Part shown: positions 8,570-18,004 of the stretch, piece by piece
Position numbering within the stretch: position 1 is the stretch's first letter
Layout: each line of letters starts with the position of its first letter
DNA from: CBDFNC01 sp965249895
GTDB taxonomy: Bacteria; Pseudomonadota; Gammaproteobacteria; Enterobacterales; CBDFNC01
Direction of reading: 5' to 3'
DNA length: 64,000 nt
NCBI GenBank assembly: GCA_965249895.1
Contig: CBDFNC010000002.1
Span: forward strand, 248,001-312,000
Program-made: the position numbers and the translations under genes
Notes under the pieces: model-generated
The model's input: the letters and a program-made list of their open reading frames with translations, nothing else
Database searches by the model: none
What the model was told of the DNA's origin: nothing

Positions 8570-10029
8570 AATGCCACCCCCCGGGCCAGCGTCAGGAAGT
8601 AGTCGGGATAAACCCCTAACAACAGGGATCCCAGTGCGGTGGCCAGTAAAGGTAAGGTTAACCAGGGATCCTCTTTGATGTGCTGGTGGTCGCTGGCAGG
8701 CCAGGTTTCGAAAAAAGCCTTGTAGCAGATAGGCAGGAAGTAAGCGGCGTTGAGCAAAGAACTCACCACCAGTACGGCTAAAAAGGCCAGCTCTCCCGCC
8801 TCCAGAGTGCCGAGCATCAGGTGCCACTTGCTGATAAACCCTGCGGCAGGGGGTACGCCTATCATGCCAAGGGTCCCGATAAAAAATGCAGTCATTGTGA
8901 TGGGTAAGTGGCGGGCTATGCCGGCCAGTTCGCTGATCTTCTTTTTTTGCGAGGCGCAGTAGATGGATCCCGCGCAAAAAAACAGGGTGATTTTCGCAAA
9001 AGCGTGACTGGCCATATGTAAGATCCCGCCAGTGACCGCATTACCCGAGAGCAGCGCCGCCCCCAATACGATATAGGAAAGCTGACTGACGGTGGAATAC
9101 GCTAATCTGGCCTTGAGATCGTCTCGGGTTAAGGCGTAAATGGAGGCGGTAATGATGGTAAAAGAGGCTAAATATGCGGTGCTGGTACCCAGACCCAGTT
9201 CAGCCATAGTGTCGCTGCCAATGACAAAGAAAATCAGCCGCAGAATACAAAAAACGCCCATTTTTACCACTGCCACGGCATGTAATAAGGCGCTGACCGG
9301 TGTGGGGGCAACCATGGCGGTGGGCAACCAGATATGTAGCGGCATGATGGCTGCTTTGGCAAAACCCGCCATAAAGCAGAAATAAATAATCGCCAGTAAC
9401 CAGGGGGCAGCATCGGTCCCGGTAAACATTCCTCCGGGCTGAAAATCCAGGCTGCCGGTGATTTGATAAGTCAGGGCCAGCGCCACCAGTAACACAGTTT
9501 TGGAAGCGCCCAGCAAATACACCAGGTATGTCTTGCTGCCAGCCCAGGCTTGTGGCGTTTCTTTGTGATATACCAGCGGGTAGGTTATCAAAGTTAATGC
9601 TTCATAAAAGATCACCAGGGTAAACAGGCTGGCGGAAAATGCTCCCCCGAGAGCAGCTCCCAGACTGAAGGCGAAGCAAGCAAAAAATCGGGTTTGCTGG
9701 TCTTCTTTCAGGCTGCGCATATAACCAATGCTGTACAGACTGGTGGCAATCCAAAGCAGTGAAGCAATACTGGCAAATATCATGGCCAGGGGATCTGCCT
9801 GAAAGCGAAAGCTGACTCCGGGAAGTAAGGTATATAAGTGACATACCAGCGTCTGGTTCGCCAGCACTTGGGGGGCCATGGAAATAACGAGAGCAAAAGT
9901 GAGTAAAGAGGCCAGCACGGAAACAGCATCTCTTAAATTCGGTCGCTTGTGTAGGGCAATAATCAGCACCGCCGCCACCAATGGCAGTAATACACTGAGT
10001 AAAGGTTTGTAGGAAACCAGCACTTCCAT
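8566..10029 (-). CDS. MrpD-like antiporter subunit associated with complex I
   Basis: 487-residue polytopic protein of the proton-conducting antiporter family, right after nuoK. Functional residues are visible: the Glu in VIFYEALTLITYP, the Lys in AKAAIMPLHIWLPTA, the His/Lys in SALLHAVAVVKMG, and the Lys in HAFAKITLFFCAGS. It resembles MrpD/MnhD more than NuoL or NuoM. With nuoM, nuoN and the next MrpD-like gene the operon encodes four antiporter-like subunits. The stop overlaps the next small gene by 4 bp. It could instead belong to an Mrp antiporter, but no mrpA, B, C, E, F or G lies nearby, so membership in complex I is the better reading. Confidence 0.93.
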   Translation of the reverse strand: MEVLVSYKPLLSVLLPLVAAVLIIALHKRPNLRDAVSVLASLLTFALVISMAPQVLANQTLVCHLYTLLPGVSFRFQADPLAMIFASIASLLWIATSLYSIGYMRSLKEDQQTRFFACFAFSLGAALGGAFSASLFTLVIFYEALTLITYPLVYHKETPQAWAGSKTYLVYLLGASKTVLLVALALTYQITGSLDFQPGGMFTGTDAAPWLLAIIYFCFMAGFAKAAIMPLHIWLPTAMVAPTPVSALLHAVAVVKMGVFCILRLIFFVIGSDTMAELGLGTSTAYLASFTIITASIYALTRDDLKARLAYSTVSQLSYIVLGAALLSGNAVTGGILHMASHAFAKITLFFCAGSIYCASQKKKISELAGIARHLPITMTAFFIGTLGMIGVPPAAGFISKWHLMLGTLEAGELAFLAVLVVSSLLNAAYFLPICYKAFFETWPASDHQHIKEDPWLTLPLLATALGSLLLGVYPDYFLTLARGVAL

Positions 10030-10032
10030 CCA

Positions 10033-10335
10033 TTAACCCTTCATGGTTTTTATATCCTCGACCTGCGGACTTTTTTTGTTGCGGGTCAGTGCAATAACTA
10101 TGGCTAACGCCACCGCAACTTCGGCTGCTGTGATGGCAATTATAAAAATGGCAAATACCTGGCCGCGGAGATCTTGCTGGTAGAAAGAGAAAGCCACCAA
10201 GTTAAGAATGACGGCGTTGAGCATCAGCTCAAGGCTCATCAAAATAATTAGGATATTGCGCCGAATAAGCACACCAGTCAGACCTATCACAAACAAGGCC
10301 GCCGCCAGCAGTAGATACCAGATCAGCGGGATCAT
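10033..10335 (-). CDS. nuoK: NADH-quinone oxidoreductase subunit K
   Basis: Small membrane subunit of 100 residues with three transmembrane helices, part of the proton path at the joint of the two arms of complex I. The two conserved membrane glutamates are present at positions 36 (MSLELMLNAV) and 72 (TAAEVAVALA), the same numbers as in E. coli. It overlaps nuoJ by 4 bp and precedes the first MrpD-like gene by 3 bp. Confidence 0.97.
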   Translation of the reverse strand: MIPLIWYLLLAAALFVIGLTGVLIRRNILIILMSLELMLNAVILNLVAFSFYQQDLRGQVFAIFIIAITAAEVAVALAIVIALTRNKKSPQVEDIKTMKG

Positions 10336-10838
10336 AATGGATCACCTTTACCAGCCATATAAATCGCGCCTATCAGGGCCAGCAACAGTATGATGGAAAC
10401 CACCTCGAAGGGGAGCAAGTAGTCACGAAACAGGGCTTCTCCTAATTCACGACTGGTTCCCTCTAAGATCAGCTCTGGCCCGGGAGCCGCAGACTGAAAG
10501 CTTTGGGTGGCGAGTAGCAAATAGGCCATCAGCAGGCCTAGACAGATGCAGGCGATGAGCATCAATGTCAGGTGAGTCGTGATAAAGGGGGTTTGGGTGG
10601 CCTTTTTTAGATCCAACATCATCATCACAAACACGTACAGCACCATAATGGTGCCCACGTAGACAAAAATTTGCACCACTGCTAAAAAGGGCGAGCGCAG
10701 CAGAATATATAATGCAGCTATCTGTACAAAACAGGCCATCAGGGCCAAGGCCCCATGAACCGGGTTTTTGGCGGAGACAACCAGAACGGCAAAAAGCAGG
10801 CTTAGACTGGCGAACATCAAGAAGAACAGCTGCTCCAT
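10332..10838 (-). CDS. nuoJ: NADH-quinone oxidoreductase subunit J
   Basis: Membrane subunit of 168 residues with about five transmembrane helices. The characteristic TM3 region VQIFVYVGTIMVLYVFVMMML, which moves during coupling in known structures, is intact around residues 55-75. It overlaps nuoK by 4 bp. A 74-bp gap separates it from nuoI, the largest undisturbed gap inside the operon. Confidence 0.96.
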   Translation of the reverse strand: MEQLFFLMFASLSLLFAVLVVSAKNPVHGALALMACFVQIAALYILLRSPFLAVVQIFVYVGTIMVLYVFVMMMLDLKKATQTPFITTHLTLMLIACICLGLLMAYLLLATQSFQSAAPGPELILEGTSRELGEALFRDYLLPFEVVSIILLLALIGAIYMAGKGDPL

Positions 10839-10912
10839 AGATTAAGACCTGTCGCCATGGGTAAAATTGTCGAGCAAGAGTGCCGAAGGAGGAAATATCT
10901 GAAAGGGTGTTG

Positions 10913-11488
10913 CTAGTGCCTGCTGATGTTCTTCCACCAATCCATTCCTGGTTTTTGTTGATTTTTTATTTCCACACGAACTGCCGGTTTCAGCTCTGCC
11001 GCGACAACGTATCCGCCAGTGGTATTTTTACCGGGCAGCGCCAGCAGCTGCTCTTTATTAAGCACCATGTCCTTGTCATCAAAGCTGGAGTATTCGAAAT
11101 AGCTGCCCAGGGCGATAGCTTGCTCCGGGCAGGCATCTTCACATAAGCCGCAATACATGCAGCGCCTGGAGTCCAGCTCGAATTTAAACGGACGCCTTTC
11201 CTCTTTTTCATCCTCAAAGGGAACCACTGTGATGCAGTTACAAGGGCAGATCCGGGCGCATAATTCACAGGCAACACATTTGATGTCACCTTGTTCATCT
11301 TTGGTTAAATAGGGGTGACCCCTGTGTCTGGGGTAGGTTTGCCATTTTTCCTTGTCTGGGTAGTGCATGGTGACCCCTTTGGAGAAGAGGTAGGTCAGGG
11401 TAAGGCGCAGGGCTTTGTAGAGATCGGCAAATAACATCCAACCTATCCAGTCGGTTTTAGATTTGGTTTGTCTGTCGGGAGTGATCAT
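10913..11488 (-). CDS. nuoI: NADH-quinone oxidoreductase subunit I
   Basis: Ferredoxin-like peripheral subunit of 191 residues carrying two [4Fe-4S] clusters (N6a and N6b) that pass electrons from NuoG to NuoB. Two complete cysteine motifs are visible: CVACELCARICP near residue 73 and CMYCGLCEDACP near residue 113. A hydrophobic amphipathic N-terminal region (about 15-35) fits membrane association. Confidence 0.97.
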   Translation of the reverse strand: MITPDRQTKSKTDWIGWMLFADLYKALRLTLTYLFSKGVTMHYPDKEKWQTYPRHRGHPYLTKDEQGDIKCVACELCARICPCNCITVVPFEDEKEERRPFKFELDSRRCMYCGLCEDACPEQAIALGSYFEYSSFDDKDMVLNKEQLLALPGKNTTGGYVVAAELKPAVRVEIKNQQKPGMDWWKNISRH

Positions 11489-11529
11489 GATTACTACGCC
11501 TCTGTTGTTAGTTTAGCAACAGACCAAGG

Positions 11530-12516
11530 TCAGGCGATCACAAAACCTGTAATGAGTATATTGGCAATGGATATGGGCAGTAAAAACTTCCAGCCGATAC
11601 TCATCAGCTGATCGTAGCGATAGCGGGGGAAGGTAAAACGGATCCACATAAACAGATAGATAAACACGGCCACTTTTAAGATAAACCAGAGGGGTGGGGG
11701 GAGAGGGATCAATACGGGGTTCCAGCCACCGAAGAACAGCAGCACACACAGCACGGCGATGGTCAGCATCACCAGGTATTCACTGGTCATAAACAAGGCG
11801 AAACGTATGCCGCTGTATTCCGTATGATATCCAGCTACTAAGTCCCCTTCCGCTTCCGCCAGGTCGAAGGGAATGCGTTGTGCTTCCGCCAGGCCGGCGA
11901 TAAAAAACACGAAGAACCCAAGTGGTTGCAGGGCTATATTCCAGACGTCCTGTTGCGCCGCGACAATCTCGCTGAGGTTCATTGAACCGGCCAGCATAAT
12001 GACACCAACCACAGCAAGTCCCATGGGTACTTCGTAGCTGATCATCTGGGCACAGGTTCGCAAGCTGCCCAGCAAGGAATACTTGCTGTTGGAGGCCCAG
12101 CCGCCAAAAATCACCCCGTAAATCTCCAGTCCCCCGACTGCAAGAATATAAAGCAGGCCCACATTCATTTGTGATAACACCAGGTCGTGCTGTAAACCAA
12201 ACAGCTCGATGCTGTCACCAAAGGGGATAGCGACAAATACAGCGAATGGGGGAATAAGGGAAAGCAATGGCGCAAGTTTAAACAAAAACCGATCGGCCTG
12301 GTTTGGGATCATATCCTCTTTGCTCAGCAGCTTGATTCCGTCAGCCAGGGGTTGTAGTAAACCGTGCCAGCCGGTACGCATGGGGCCGAGGCGCTGTTGA
12401 ATATGCCCAGCGACTTTACGCTCCACCCAGGTTAACGGCATGGGCAAAGCAAACAGGAAAAGTGCCAGCAGCACCACTTTACCTAGCAGAAGAAAAAACA
12501 AGATAAGGATTTCCAT
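11530..12516 (-). CDS. nuoH: NADH-quinone oxidoreductase subunit H
   Basis: Membrane subunit of 328 residues (about eight helices) that helps form the quinone-binding site. Family segments are clear: WVERKVAGHIQQRLGPMRTG near the N-terminus, AEAQRIPFDLAEAEGDLVAGY with the acidic residues of the E-channel, and SEYLVML. It begins 1 bp after the nuoG stop, so the two are tightly linked. Confidence 0.97.
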   Translation of the reverse strand: MEILILFFLLLGKVVLLALFLFALPMPLTWVERKVAGHIQQRLGPMRTGWHGLLQPLADGIKLLSKEDMIPNQADRFLFKLAPLLSLIPPFAVFVAIPFGDSIELFGLQHDLVLSQMNVGLLYILAVGGLEIYGVIFGGWASNSKYSLLGSLRTCAQMISYEVPMGLAVVGVIMLAGSMNLSEIVAAQQDVWNIALQPLGFFVFFIAGLAEAQRIPFDLAEAEGDLVAGYHTEYSGIRFALFMTSEYLVMLTIAVLCVLLFFGGWNPVLIPLPPPLWFILKVAVFIYLFMWIRFTFPRYRYDQLMSIGWKFLLPISIANILITGFVIA

Positions 12517-12517
12517 A

Positions 12518-15016
12518 TTATGGGACCCATTTTTTTAGTTGTATGGTTAATGGAAACTGGTAAGGGGTAAGAAATCGTCGGTATTCGTCACCCGAAATTA
12601 ATCCGGATAACACCACCAAACCTTCGGCTGCGTTCGCCGCCACTTTTGCCTTTAATCGAAGGGAAGTGTCTCCATGTGTCAGCGTCACCTTATCTCCTTC
12701 GCTAAGGGCAAGGGCCTGTGCATCGGCTTCGCTGACTTCTATATAGGCCAGGTGCTCAATGGATAATAAACATTCGGATAAGGCGGTCAGGGCGGTTGAG
12801 TGAAAACGGCTTTTGGCGATTATTAATTGATAGGTATTTGAACCGGGGCCTCTTTGGTAAGACGTGTTTTTGTTGATGGGCTCAGTGTCAAAATCAACTG
12901 GAATTTGCTGGTGGAGATAGGGGAAATGGCTAAAGCCAGGTTTTTGGTCCGTACATTGATACCCGGGTAGCGTCTGGCTGATTTCGTTAAAAATTGCATC
13001 GGGTGTGGCAGGGCCAAGATCCTTGCCAAGGTATTTGGCGATATCGGCGAATATTTCGCCATCGTATTTGGCATCGGGGGGGGCCCGGTAGAAGGGAGAA
13101 ACCGCTTGAATTCTTCCCTCATTATTGGTGAAGGTTCCCTGGGTCTCTGCAAAAGAATAACTGGGCAGCACCACGTCTGCTTTGGCGAGACTGGGGGTTA
13201 AGGTATCACTTTGTACGATAAATAAATCCAGCTTGGCCACCATTGAGTCCAGCTCGGTCTGGTTTGCTCCTGGAGTCAGTAAATCTACGTCCACAGTATA
13301 TAAAATACCGATTGCCTCAGATTCACAGGCGTCGAGGATTGCCCCATAGTTATACCCTGGGGAAAGTGCCAGTGGTGTGTCCCATGCTCGCTCCCAACGA
13401 GCTCTCTGCTCTGGGAGTTTGATATCTGCATATCCAGGTAACAACCCTGGGTGAACGCCCATATCCCAGCTCCCCAGCTGGTTACAGTGCTCGAATAAAA
13501 ACTGGCATTCCAGTTTGATCCCCAAGCGTTGTAACTGCAGTATCAGGTGTTGCAATGCCAATAATATGTCAGCTGCGTTTTGTGGTTTTAATAGCTCGGA
13601 GCCCAGCAGCAAGGTCAGCTGCTGACTTTGTTTAAACAGCGCGGCCCACTCGGGTGATGGCCAGGCTTCAGAGGGTTTGTGGCCGGTTTGCAGCTGCTTG
13701 GCTAGCGAGGTGACAAAACTCACTTCTTCTCCGGGCCGGACTCTGGAGTACAGGGTCGCGTCACGGTCCAGCCGACTTGGTCGGCTGGAAGCGATGCCTA
13801 GTTTAAGGGGTTTACAGCGCCGGATCTGATATTCAGACACAGGGTTGTCCTGGGTGGTGTTACAGCCAATGATCACCAGAGTATCTGCCTGGAGTAGTTC
13901 CAATAGTGGTTTTCTGGCGTAATAGCTGCTGAGTAAAGGAGATAAACTGGCTGTTAACTTTGTCTGTTCACCTAACCAGTATGGTGCGCTATCCAGGTTG
14001 TCTGACCGAAACACCTGTCGCATCAGCTTTTGAAAGGTGTAGAGAACTTCGTTGGTTTTACGCGCAGAGATAAGTCCGCCGACAGATTTTCCTTTTGCCA
14101 GGCTCAGGTTTACTCGCTCACGGATAAAAGAAAGGGCTGCTTGCCAACTAACCGGCTTGAGCTCTCCACCTTGCCGTAACAGGGGCTGGGACACACGATC
14201 ACTGGCCTCTACGAAGTCCATACCGAAGCGGCCCTTGGCGCATAACAGCTCCTGATTCACAGGGAATTGTGGCTCCCCGCGAACCCGGGTAAGCTGGTTA
14301 TCTCTGACATCTGCGGTGATTTGGCAACCAGTGGCGCAGTGCGGACAAACTGTGGTGACTTTTTCGAGATCCCACTGCCTTGCCTTGTAGCGATAGGGGT
14401 AACGCATCAGTGCCCCTACCGGACAAACTTCGATGCAGTTACCACAGTGATCGCAGTCCTGCAGATTATCCATAAAGCCGGTTTCCAGGCACTTATCTCC
14501 CCGGCCTATGATGCCAAGGGACTGGTCGCCAACTACTTCATCACATACCCGCACACAGCGCTGGCATTGAATGCAGCGATTGGCGTTGGCGATAATAACC
14601 TTATTGAGTACCTGATCCTTGATACTAAACACACGTTTTTTATCGTTAAACTGGCTGTTTCTGGGCCCGGTAGACATTACATTGTCTTGCAACTCACACT
14701 CCCCGCCTTTGTCGCACACGGGGCAATCCAGGGGGTGATTAACCAGCAGCAGTTCCATCACCGACTCTTGCGCCTTAACCGCTTTGTGGCTTTGGGTATG
14801 TACTACCATCTGGTCCGTCACCTGGGTGGCGCAGGCGGGTAAGAGTCGCTTTTTCCCTTCCACTTCTACCAGGCAAACCCGACAAGCGGCGACAGGCTCC
14901 AATAAGTCATGGGTACAGAAGGTGGGGATGTCGATATTCAGCTGCTGCGCGGCTTTTAATATGGTGATGCCAGTGGGCACCTCGAGCGTTATGCCGTTGA
15001 TGGTGAGCTTGCTCAT
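12518..15016 (-). CDS. nuoG: NADH-quinone oxidoreductase subunit G
   Basis: Iron-sulfur subunit of 832 residues in the peripheral arm. In order: an N-terminal [2Fe-2S] domain (cysteines in FCTHDLLEPVAACRVCLVE), the His-ligated N5 motif (HPLDCPVCDKGGECELQ), the [4Fe-4S] motifs CIQCQRCVRVC and CDHCGNCIEVCP, and the off-path N7 motif (VCPHCATGCQ with the distal Cys in LLCAKGRFG). A molybdopterin-oxidoreductase-like domain fills the rest. It overlaps nuoF by 4 bp. Confidence 0.96.
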   Translation of the reverse strand: MSKLTINGITLEVPTGITILKAAQQLNIDIPTFCTHDLLEPVAACRVCLVEVEGKKRLLPACATQVTDQMVVHTQSHKAVKAQESVMELLLVNHPLDCPVCDKGGECELQDNVMSTGPRNSQFNDKKRVFSIKDQVLNKVIIANANRCIQCQRCVRVCDEVVGDQSLGIIGRGDKCLETGFMDNLQDCDHCGNCIEVCPVGALMRYPYRYKARQWDLEKVTTVCPHCATGCQITADVRDNQLTRVRGEPQFPVNQELLCAKGRFGMDFVEASDRVSQPLLRQGGELKPVSWQAALSFIRERVNLSLAKGKSVGGLISARKTNEVLYTFQKLMRQVFRSDNLDSAPYWLGEQTKLTASLSPLLSSYYARKPLLELLQADTLVIIGCNTTQDNPVSEYQIRRCKPLKLGIASSRPSRLDRDATLYSRVRPGEEVSFVTSLAKQLQTGHKPSEAWPSPEWAALFKQSQQLTLLLGSELLKPQNAADILLALQHLILQLQRLGIKLECQFLFEHCNQLGSWDMGVHPGLLPGYADIKLPEQRARWERAWDTPLALSPGYNYGAILDACESEAIGILYTVDVDLLTPGANQTELDSMVAKLDLFIVQSDTLTPSLAKADVVLPSYSFAETQGTFTNNEGRIQAVSPFYRAPPDAKYDGEIFADIAKYLGKDLGPATPDAIFNEISQTLPGYQCTDQKPGFSHFPYLHQQIPVDFDTEPINKNTSYQRGPGSNTYQLIIAKSRFHSTALTALSECLLSIEHLAYIEVSEADAQALALSEGDKVTLTHGDTSLRLKAKVAANAAEGLVVLSGLISGDEYRRFLTPYQFPLTIQLKKWVP

Positions 15017-16281
15017 AAGGATACCTTGACCGTTGGCGGTTGCCGGATAAGCACATCGAATTCATGGCGAAAATGCTTCAGTCCGCCGGCCAATGCCATC
15101 ATGGCGCCATCACCCAGGGCGCAGAAGCAGTTACCGGTTATATCGTCGGTTAACCGGTCCAGCAGCTGGATATCTCCCGGTCTACCTTCTCCCGCCAGAA
15201 TACGGGTCAGCAGTTTAACCACCCAATTGGTGCCTTCCCGGCACGGGGTACACTTACCGCAGGATTCATTGTTAAAGAATTCCAGCATTCGCTTAACCAC
15301 GGCCACGATACTGGCGCTTTCGTCCATCACGATAATACCTGCCGAGCCTAACATGCTGCCTGCGGCCGCCAAAGACTCAAAATCCATGGCCACATCTAAC
15401 TCTGACTCGGGCAACATGGCCGCAGATGCGCCCCCTGGGATCACGGCCTTAATGGGCTTGCCGCTGGCGCTGCCGCCGCCCACCTCTTCCACCAATGTCC
15501 GTAGCGAAATACCCATGGGCAGTTCGTATAAGCCCGGTCGTTTAATATGTCCGCTCAGGCAGTAGAGTTTTGGTCCCGGGCTTTTTTCAGGGCCGATGGC
15601 GTGAAACCAGTCGGCGCCCTGGCTGATGATTGGGGGCACACAGGCCAGGGTTTCCACATTGTTAATCACTGTGGGGCTCTGACAATAGCCTTTGATGGCG
15701 GGGAAGGGGGGTTTGAGCCTGGGCACGCCGCGTTTGCCTTCCAGTGACTCCAGCAAGGCGGTTTCTTCGCCGCAAATATAAGCGCCGGCCCCTGCATGTA
15801 TCACTATGTCCAGACTAAAGTCTGAACCCAGAATATGACTGCCGAGATAACCTCGTTTTTTGCACTGGGCAATGGCCTGCTCCATTCGCGCGATAGCCAC
15901 AACATATTCATGGCGTACATAGATATAAGCCAGGCTGGCACCTATGGCATAAGCCGCCAGCATAATACCTTCCAGCAGCAGGTGGGGGTCCTTCTCCATA
16001 ATGATCCTGTCTTTAAAGGTGCCTGGCTCACCTTCGTCTGCATTACAGCAAAGGTATTTTGGGCATGACGAGTCCCGGGGGATAAAGGACCATTTAAGTC
16101 CGGTGGGAAAACCGGCGCCGCCACGACCGCGTAAATTAGCCGCCTTTACTTGCTCTATCAGGTATTGCGGTGATTGTGACAGGGCAATTCCCAGGGCCTG
16201 GTAACCACCGCTGGCCAAATAGACATCAAGCAGAAAAGCGTCATCCTTATGGATGTTTTTCAGCAAGCTAGGGTTAAACAT
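15013..16281 (-). CDS. nuoF: NADH-quinone oxidoreductase subunit F
   Basis: NADH-binding flavoprotein of 422 residues. The glycine-rich NADH/FMN region (LRGRGGAGFPTGLKW, near residue 50) and the acidic CNADEGEPGTFKDR segment are intact. The C-terminal [4Fe-4S] ligands CGKCTPCREG plus the Cys pair in GNCFCALGD form cluster N3. It overlaps nuoE by 8 bp and nuoG by 4 bp. Confidence 0.98.
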   Translation of the reverse strand: MFNPSLLKNIHKDDAFLLDVYLASGGYQALGIALSQSPQYLIEQVKAANLRGRGGAGFPTGLKWSFIPRDSSCPKYLCCNADEGEPGTFKDRIIMEKDPHLLLEGIMLAAYAIGASLAYIYVRHEYVVAIARMEQAIAQCKKRGYLGSHILGSDFSLDIVIHAGAGAYICGEETALLESLEGKRGVPRLKPPFPAIKGYCQSPTVINNVETLACVPPIISQGADWFHAIGPEKSPGPKLYCLSGHIKRPGLYELPMGISLRTLVEEVGGGSASGKPIKAVIPGGASAAMLPESELDVAMDFESLAAAGSMLGSAGIIVMDESASIVAVVKRMLEFFNNESCGKCTPCREGTNWVVKLLTRILAGEGRPGDIQLLDRLTDDITGNCFCALGDGAMMALAGGLKHFRHEFDVLIRQPPTVKVSL

Positions 16282-16786
16282 TAATCACCTTTATAAGCTC
16301 GGGAATGTTTGGGTTTTGTTGCTGTATTTGTGCGAGTAGTGCGTCTATGTTTTGCCGACACACCCGCTCGCAATAGGGTTGATTATTTACCTGTAACACA
16401 GGGGCAAGCTCACAGGCCCCCAGACATTCCACGGCTTCCAGTGTATAGCGGTTATCCAGGCTGGTTTCTCCCGCTTTTATACTCAGCTGTTGCTGTAGGT
16501 ATTCCAGTAACTCCTGTGCACCACACAGCATGCAACTTACATTGGTACAAAGCTGAATACGGTATTTCCCCAGTGGATAAATGGAGAAGTGATCATAAAA
16601 TGTGGCGACCTCATACACCTGGATGCTGGGAATGCGCAAAATTCTAGCAACTTGCTCCATCACTTCACGAGACAGGTAGCCATGTATCGTCTGTGCTAGA
16701 TGCAGGGCTGGCAGTAACGCGGAGCGGCGTAGCGGATAACGAGCGACAATCTGCTCTATTTCGCGGGTCAGATCAGAGTCAGTCAT
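16274..16786 (-). CDS. nuoE: NADH-quinone oxidoreductase subunit E
   Basis: Thioredoxin-fold subunit of 170 residues with the [2Fe-2S] cluster N1a. The four cysteine ligands appear as CTNVSC near residue 80 and CLGAC near residue 121. The N-terminal helical part (LPALHLAQTIHGYLS) is typical. It starts 1 bp after the nuoD stop. Confidence 0.97.
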   Translation of the reverse strand: MTDSDLTREIEQIVARYPLRRSALLPALHLAQTIHGYLSREVMEQVARILRIPSIQVYEVATFYDHFSIYPLGKYRIQLCTNVSCMLCGAQELLEYLQQQLSIKAGETSLDNRYTLEAVECLGACELAPVLQVNNQPYCERVCRQNIDALLAQIQQQNPNIPELIKVINV

Positions 16787-16787
16787 G

Positions 16788-18002
16788 TTATTTATCCACT
16801 TCCGCCATTACCGGATCCAGGCTGCCGATAATCGCGATAACATCTGCCAGATAGCAGTTTTTGGCAATGGTATTAATCCCTTGTAGGTTTACGAAGGAAG
16901 GGGCCCTGACTTTTACCCGCATGGGAATACCTGAGCCGTCACTGATGATGTAAAACCCCAGCTCTCCTTTGGGGGATTCGATGGCCTGATAGGTTTCCCC
17001 TTTTGGTACATTAAAACCATAGGCAGCTAGCTGAAAATGATGGATCAACGCCTCCATGGATTGCTTGACCTGTTTTTTATCCGCGGGAAACGCCACTTCC
17101 GGTGCTTGTGCCATAAAGGGGCCATCGGGCATCTGATCTAAACATTGCACTATCATCTTCAGGCTTTGCTTCATTTCTTCCATTCGGCACCACCACCTGT
17201 CGTAGCAGTCACCTCGCTCGCCCTGCACCACTTCAAAGTCCAGCTCAGGGTAAATCTCATAAGGGCTGCTTTTACGCAGATCCCAACTGACACCGGACGC
17301 CCGTAAACTGGGGCCACTCAGGCCCAGGTTGATGGCGTGCTCGGCCGAAACAACACCGACATCACGGGTCCGTTTAAGAAACATACGGTTGTCCGCCAGC
17401 AAGTCTTCGTAGTCGTTGATACGGTGAAAAAACAGCTCGCAGAATTCCCGGGTCTTGTCCTCGAAGCCGTCTGGTAAATCCTCTTTGACGCCACCAACCC
17501 GGCAGTAGGAGGTATTCATTCGTGCGCCGGACACCATTTCCATCAGGTCCATGATCATCTCCCGCTCCCGCATGGTATAGAGCAGGGCGGACATGGCACC
17601 TAAATCCATGGGCAGAGCACCGGTGATCAGCAAATGTCCGGATAAGCGGGACATTTCCGCCATCATCACGCGAATATACTGGGCCCGTTTCGGTGCCTGA
17701 ATATGCAGTAGGGCTTCCACGGCGCGGGCATAGGCCAGGTTATTAGAGGGCTGGCATAGGTAATCCAGGCGGTCCGTCATGGGTACTATCTGGGTATAGG
17801 TAAAGTTTTCCGCATGTTTTTCGAAGGCCCGGTGTAGGTAACCTATGATGGTATCCAGTTTGGTGATGCGCTCGCCGCTAAGCGCTAATTTAAACCTTAA
17901 CACGCCGTGGGTACTGGGGTGCTGTGGTCCCAGGTTTAGGATAAGATCTTTGCTGGTGTTGAAGCCGTCTTGCTGGCTATCAAGCTGAGTCAGTTCTGCC
18001 AT
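16788..18002 (-). CDS. nuoD: NADH-quinone oxidoreductase subunit D
   Basis: 49-kDa-type subunit of 404 residues forming the quinone site with NuoB. Recognisable segments include LGPQHPSTHGVLRFKL near the N-terminus with the quinone-site His, RAFEKHAENFTYTQ, and the C-terminal PSFVNLQGI. NuoC and NuoD are separate genes here, unlike the fused nuoCD of E. coli. Confidence 0.98.
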   Translation of the reverse strand: MAELTQLDSQQDGFNTSKDLILNLGPQHPSTHGVLRFKLALSGERITKLDTIIGYLHRAFEKHAENFTYTQIVPMTDRLDYLCQPSNNLAYARAVEALLHIQAPKRAQYIRVMMAEMSRLSGHLLITGALPMDLGAMSALLYTMREREMIMDLMEMVSGARMNTSYCRVGGVKEDLPDGFEDKTREFCELFFHRINDYEDLLADNRMFLKRTRDVGVVSAEHAINLGLSGPSLRASGVSWDLRKSSPYEIYPELDFEVVQGERGDCYDRWWCRMEEMKQSLKMIVQCLDQMPDGPFMAQAPEVAFPADKKQVKQSMEALIHHFQLAAYGFNVPKGETYQAIESPKGELGFYIISDGSGIPMRVKVRAPSFVNLQGINTIAKNCYLADVIAIIGSLDPVMAEVDK

Positions 18003-18004
18003 GG

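Noticed and set aside
8570..8977. N-terminal extension of the small gene between the antiporter genes
   Set aside because: The extension runs in another frame of the upstream antiporter gene and has the Arg/His/Gly-rich composition of shadow sequence; the ATG at 8569 with an ATGA overlap is better.
8566..10029. A free-standing Mrp Na+/H+ antiporter operon
   Set aside because: No mrpA, B, C, E, F or G genes are present and the genes are coupled inside the nuo operon.
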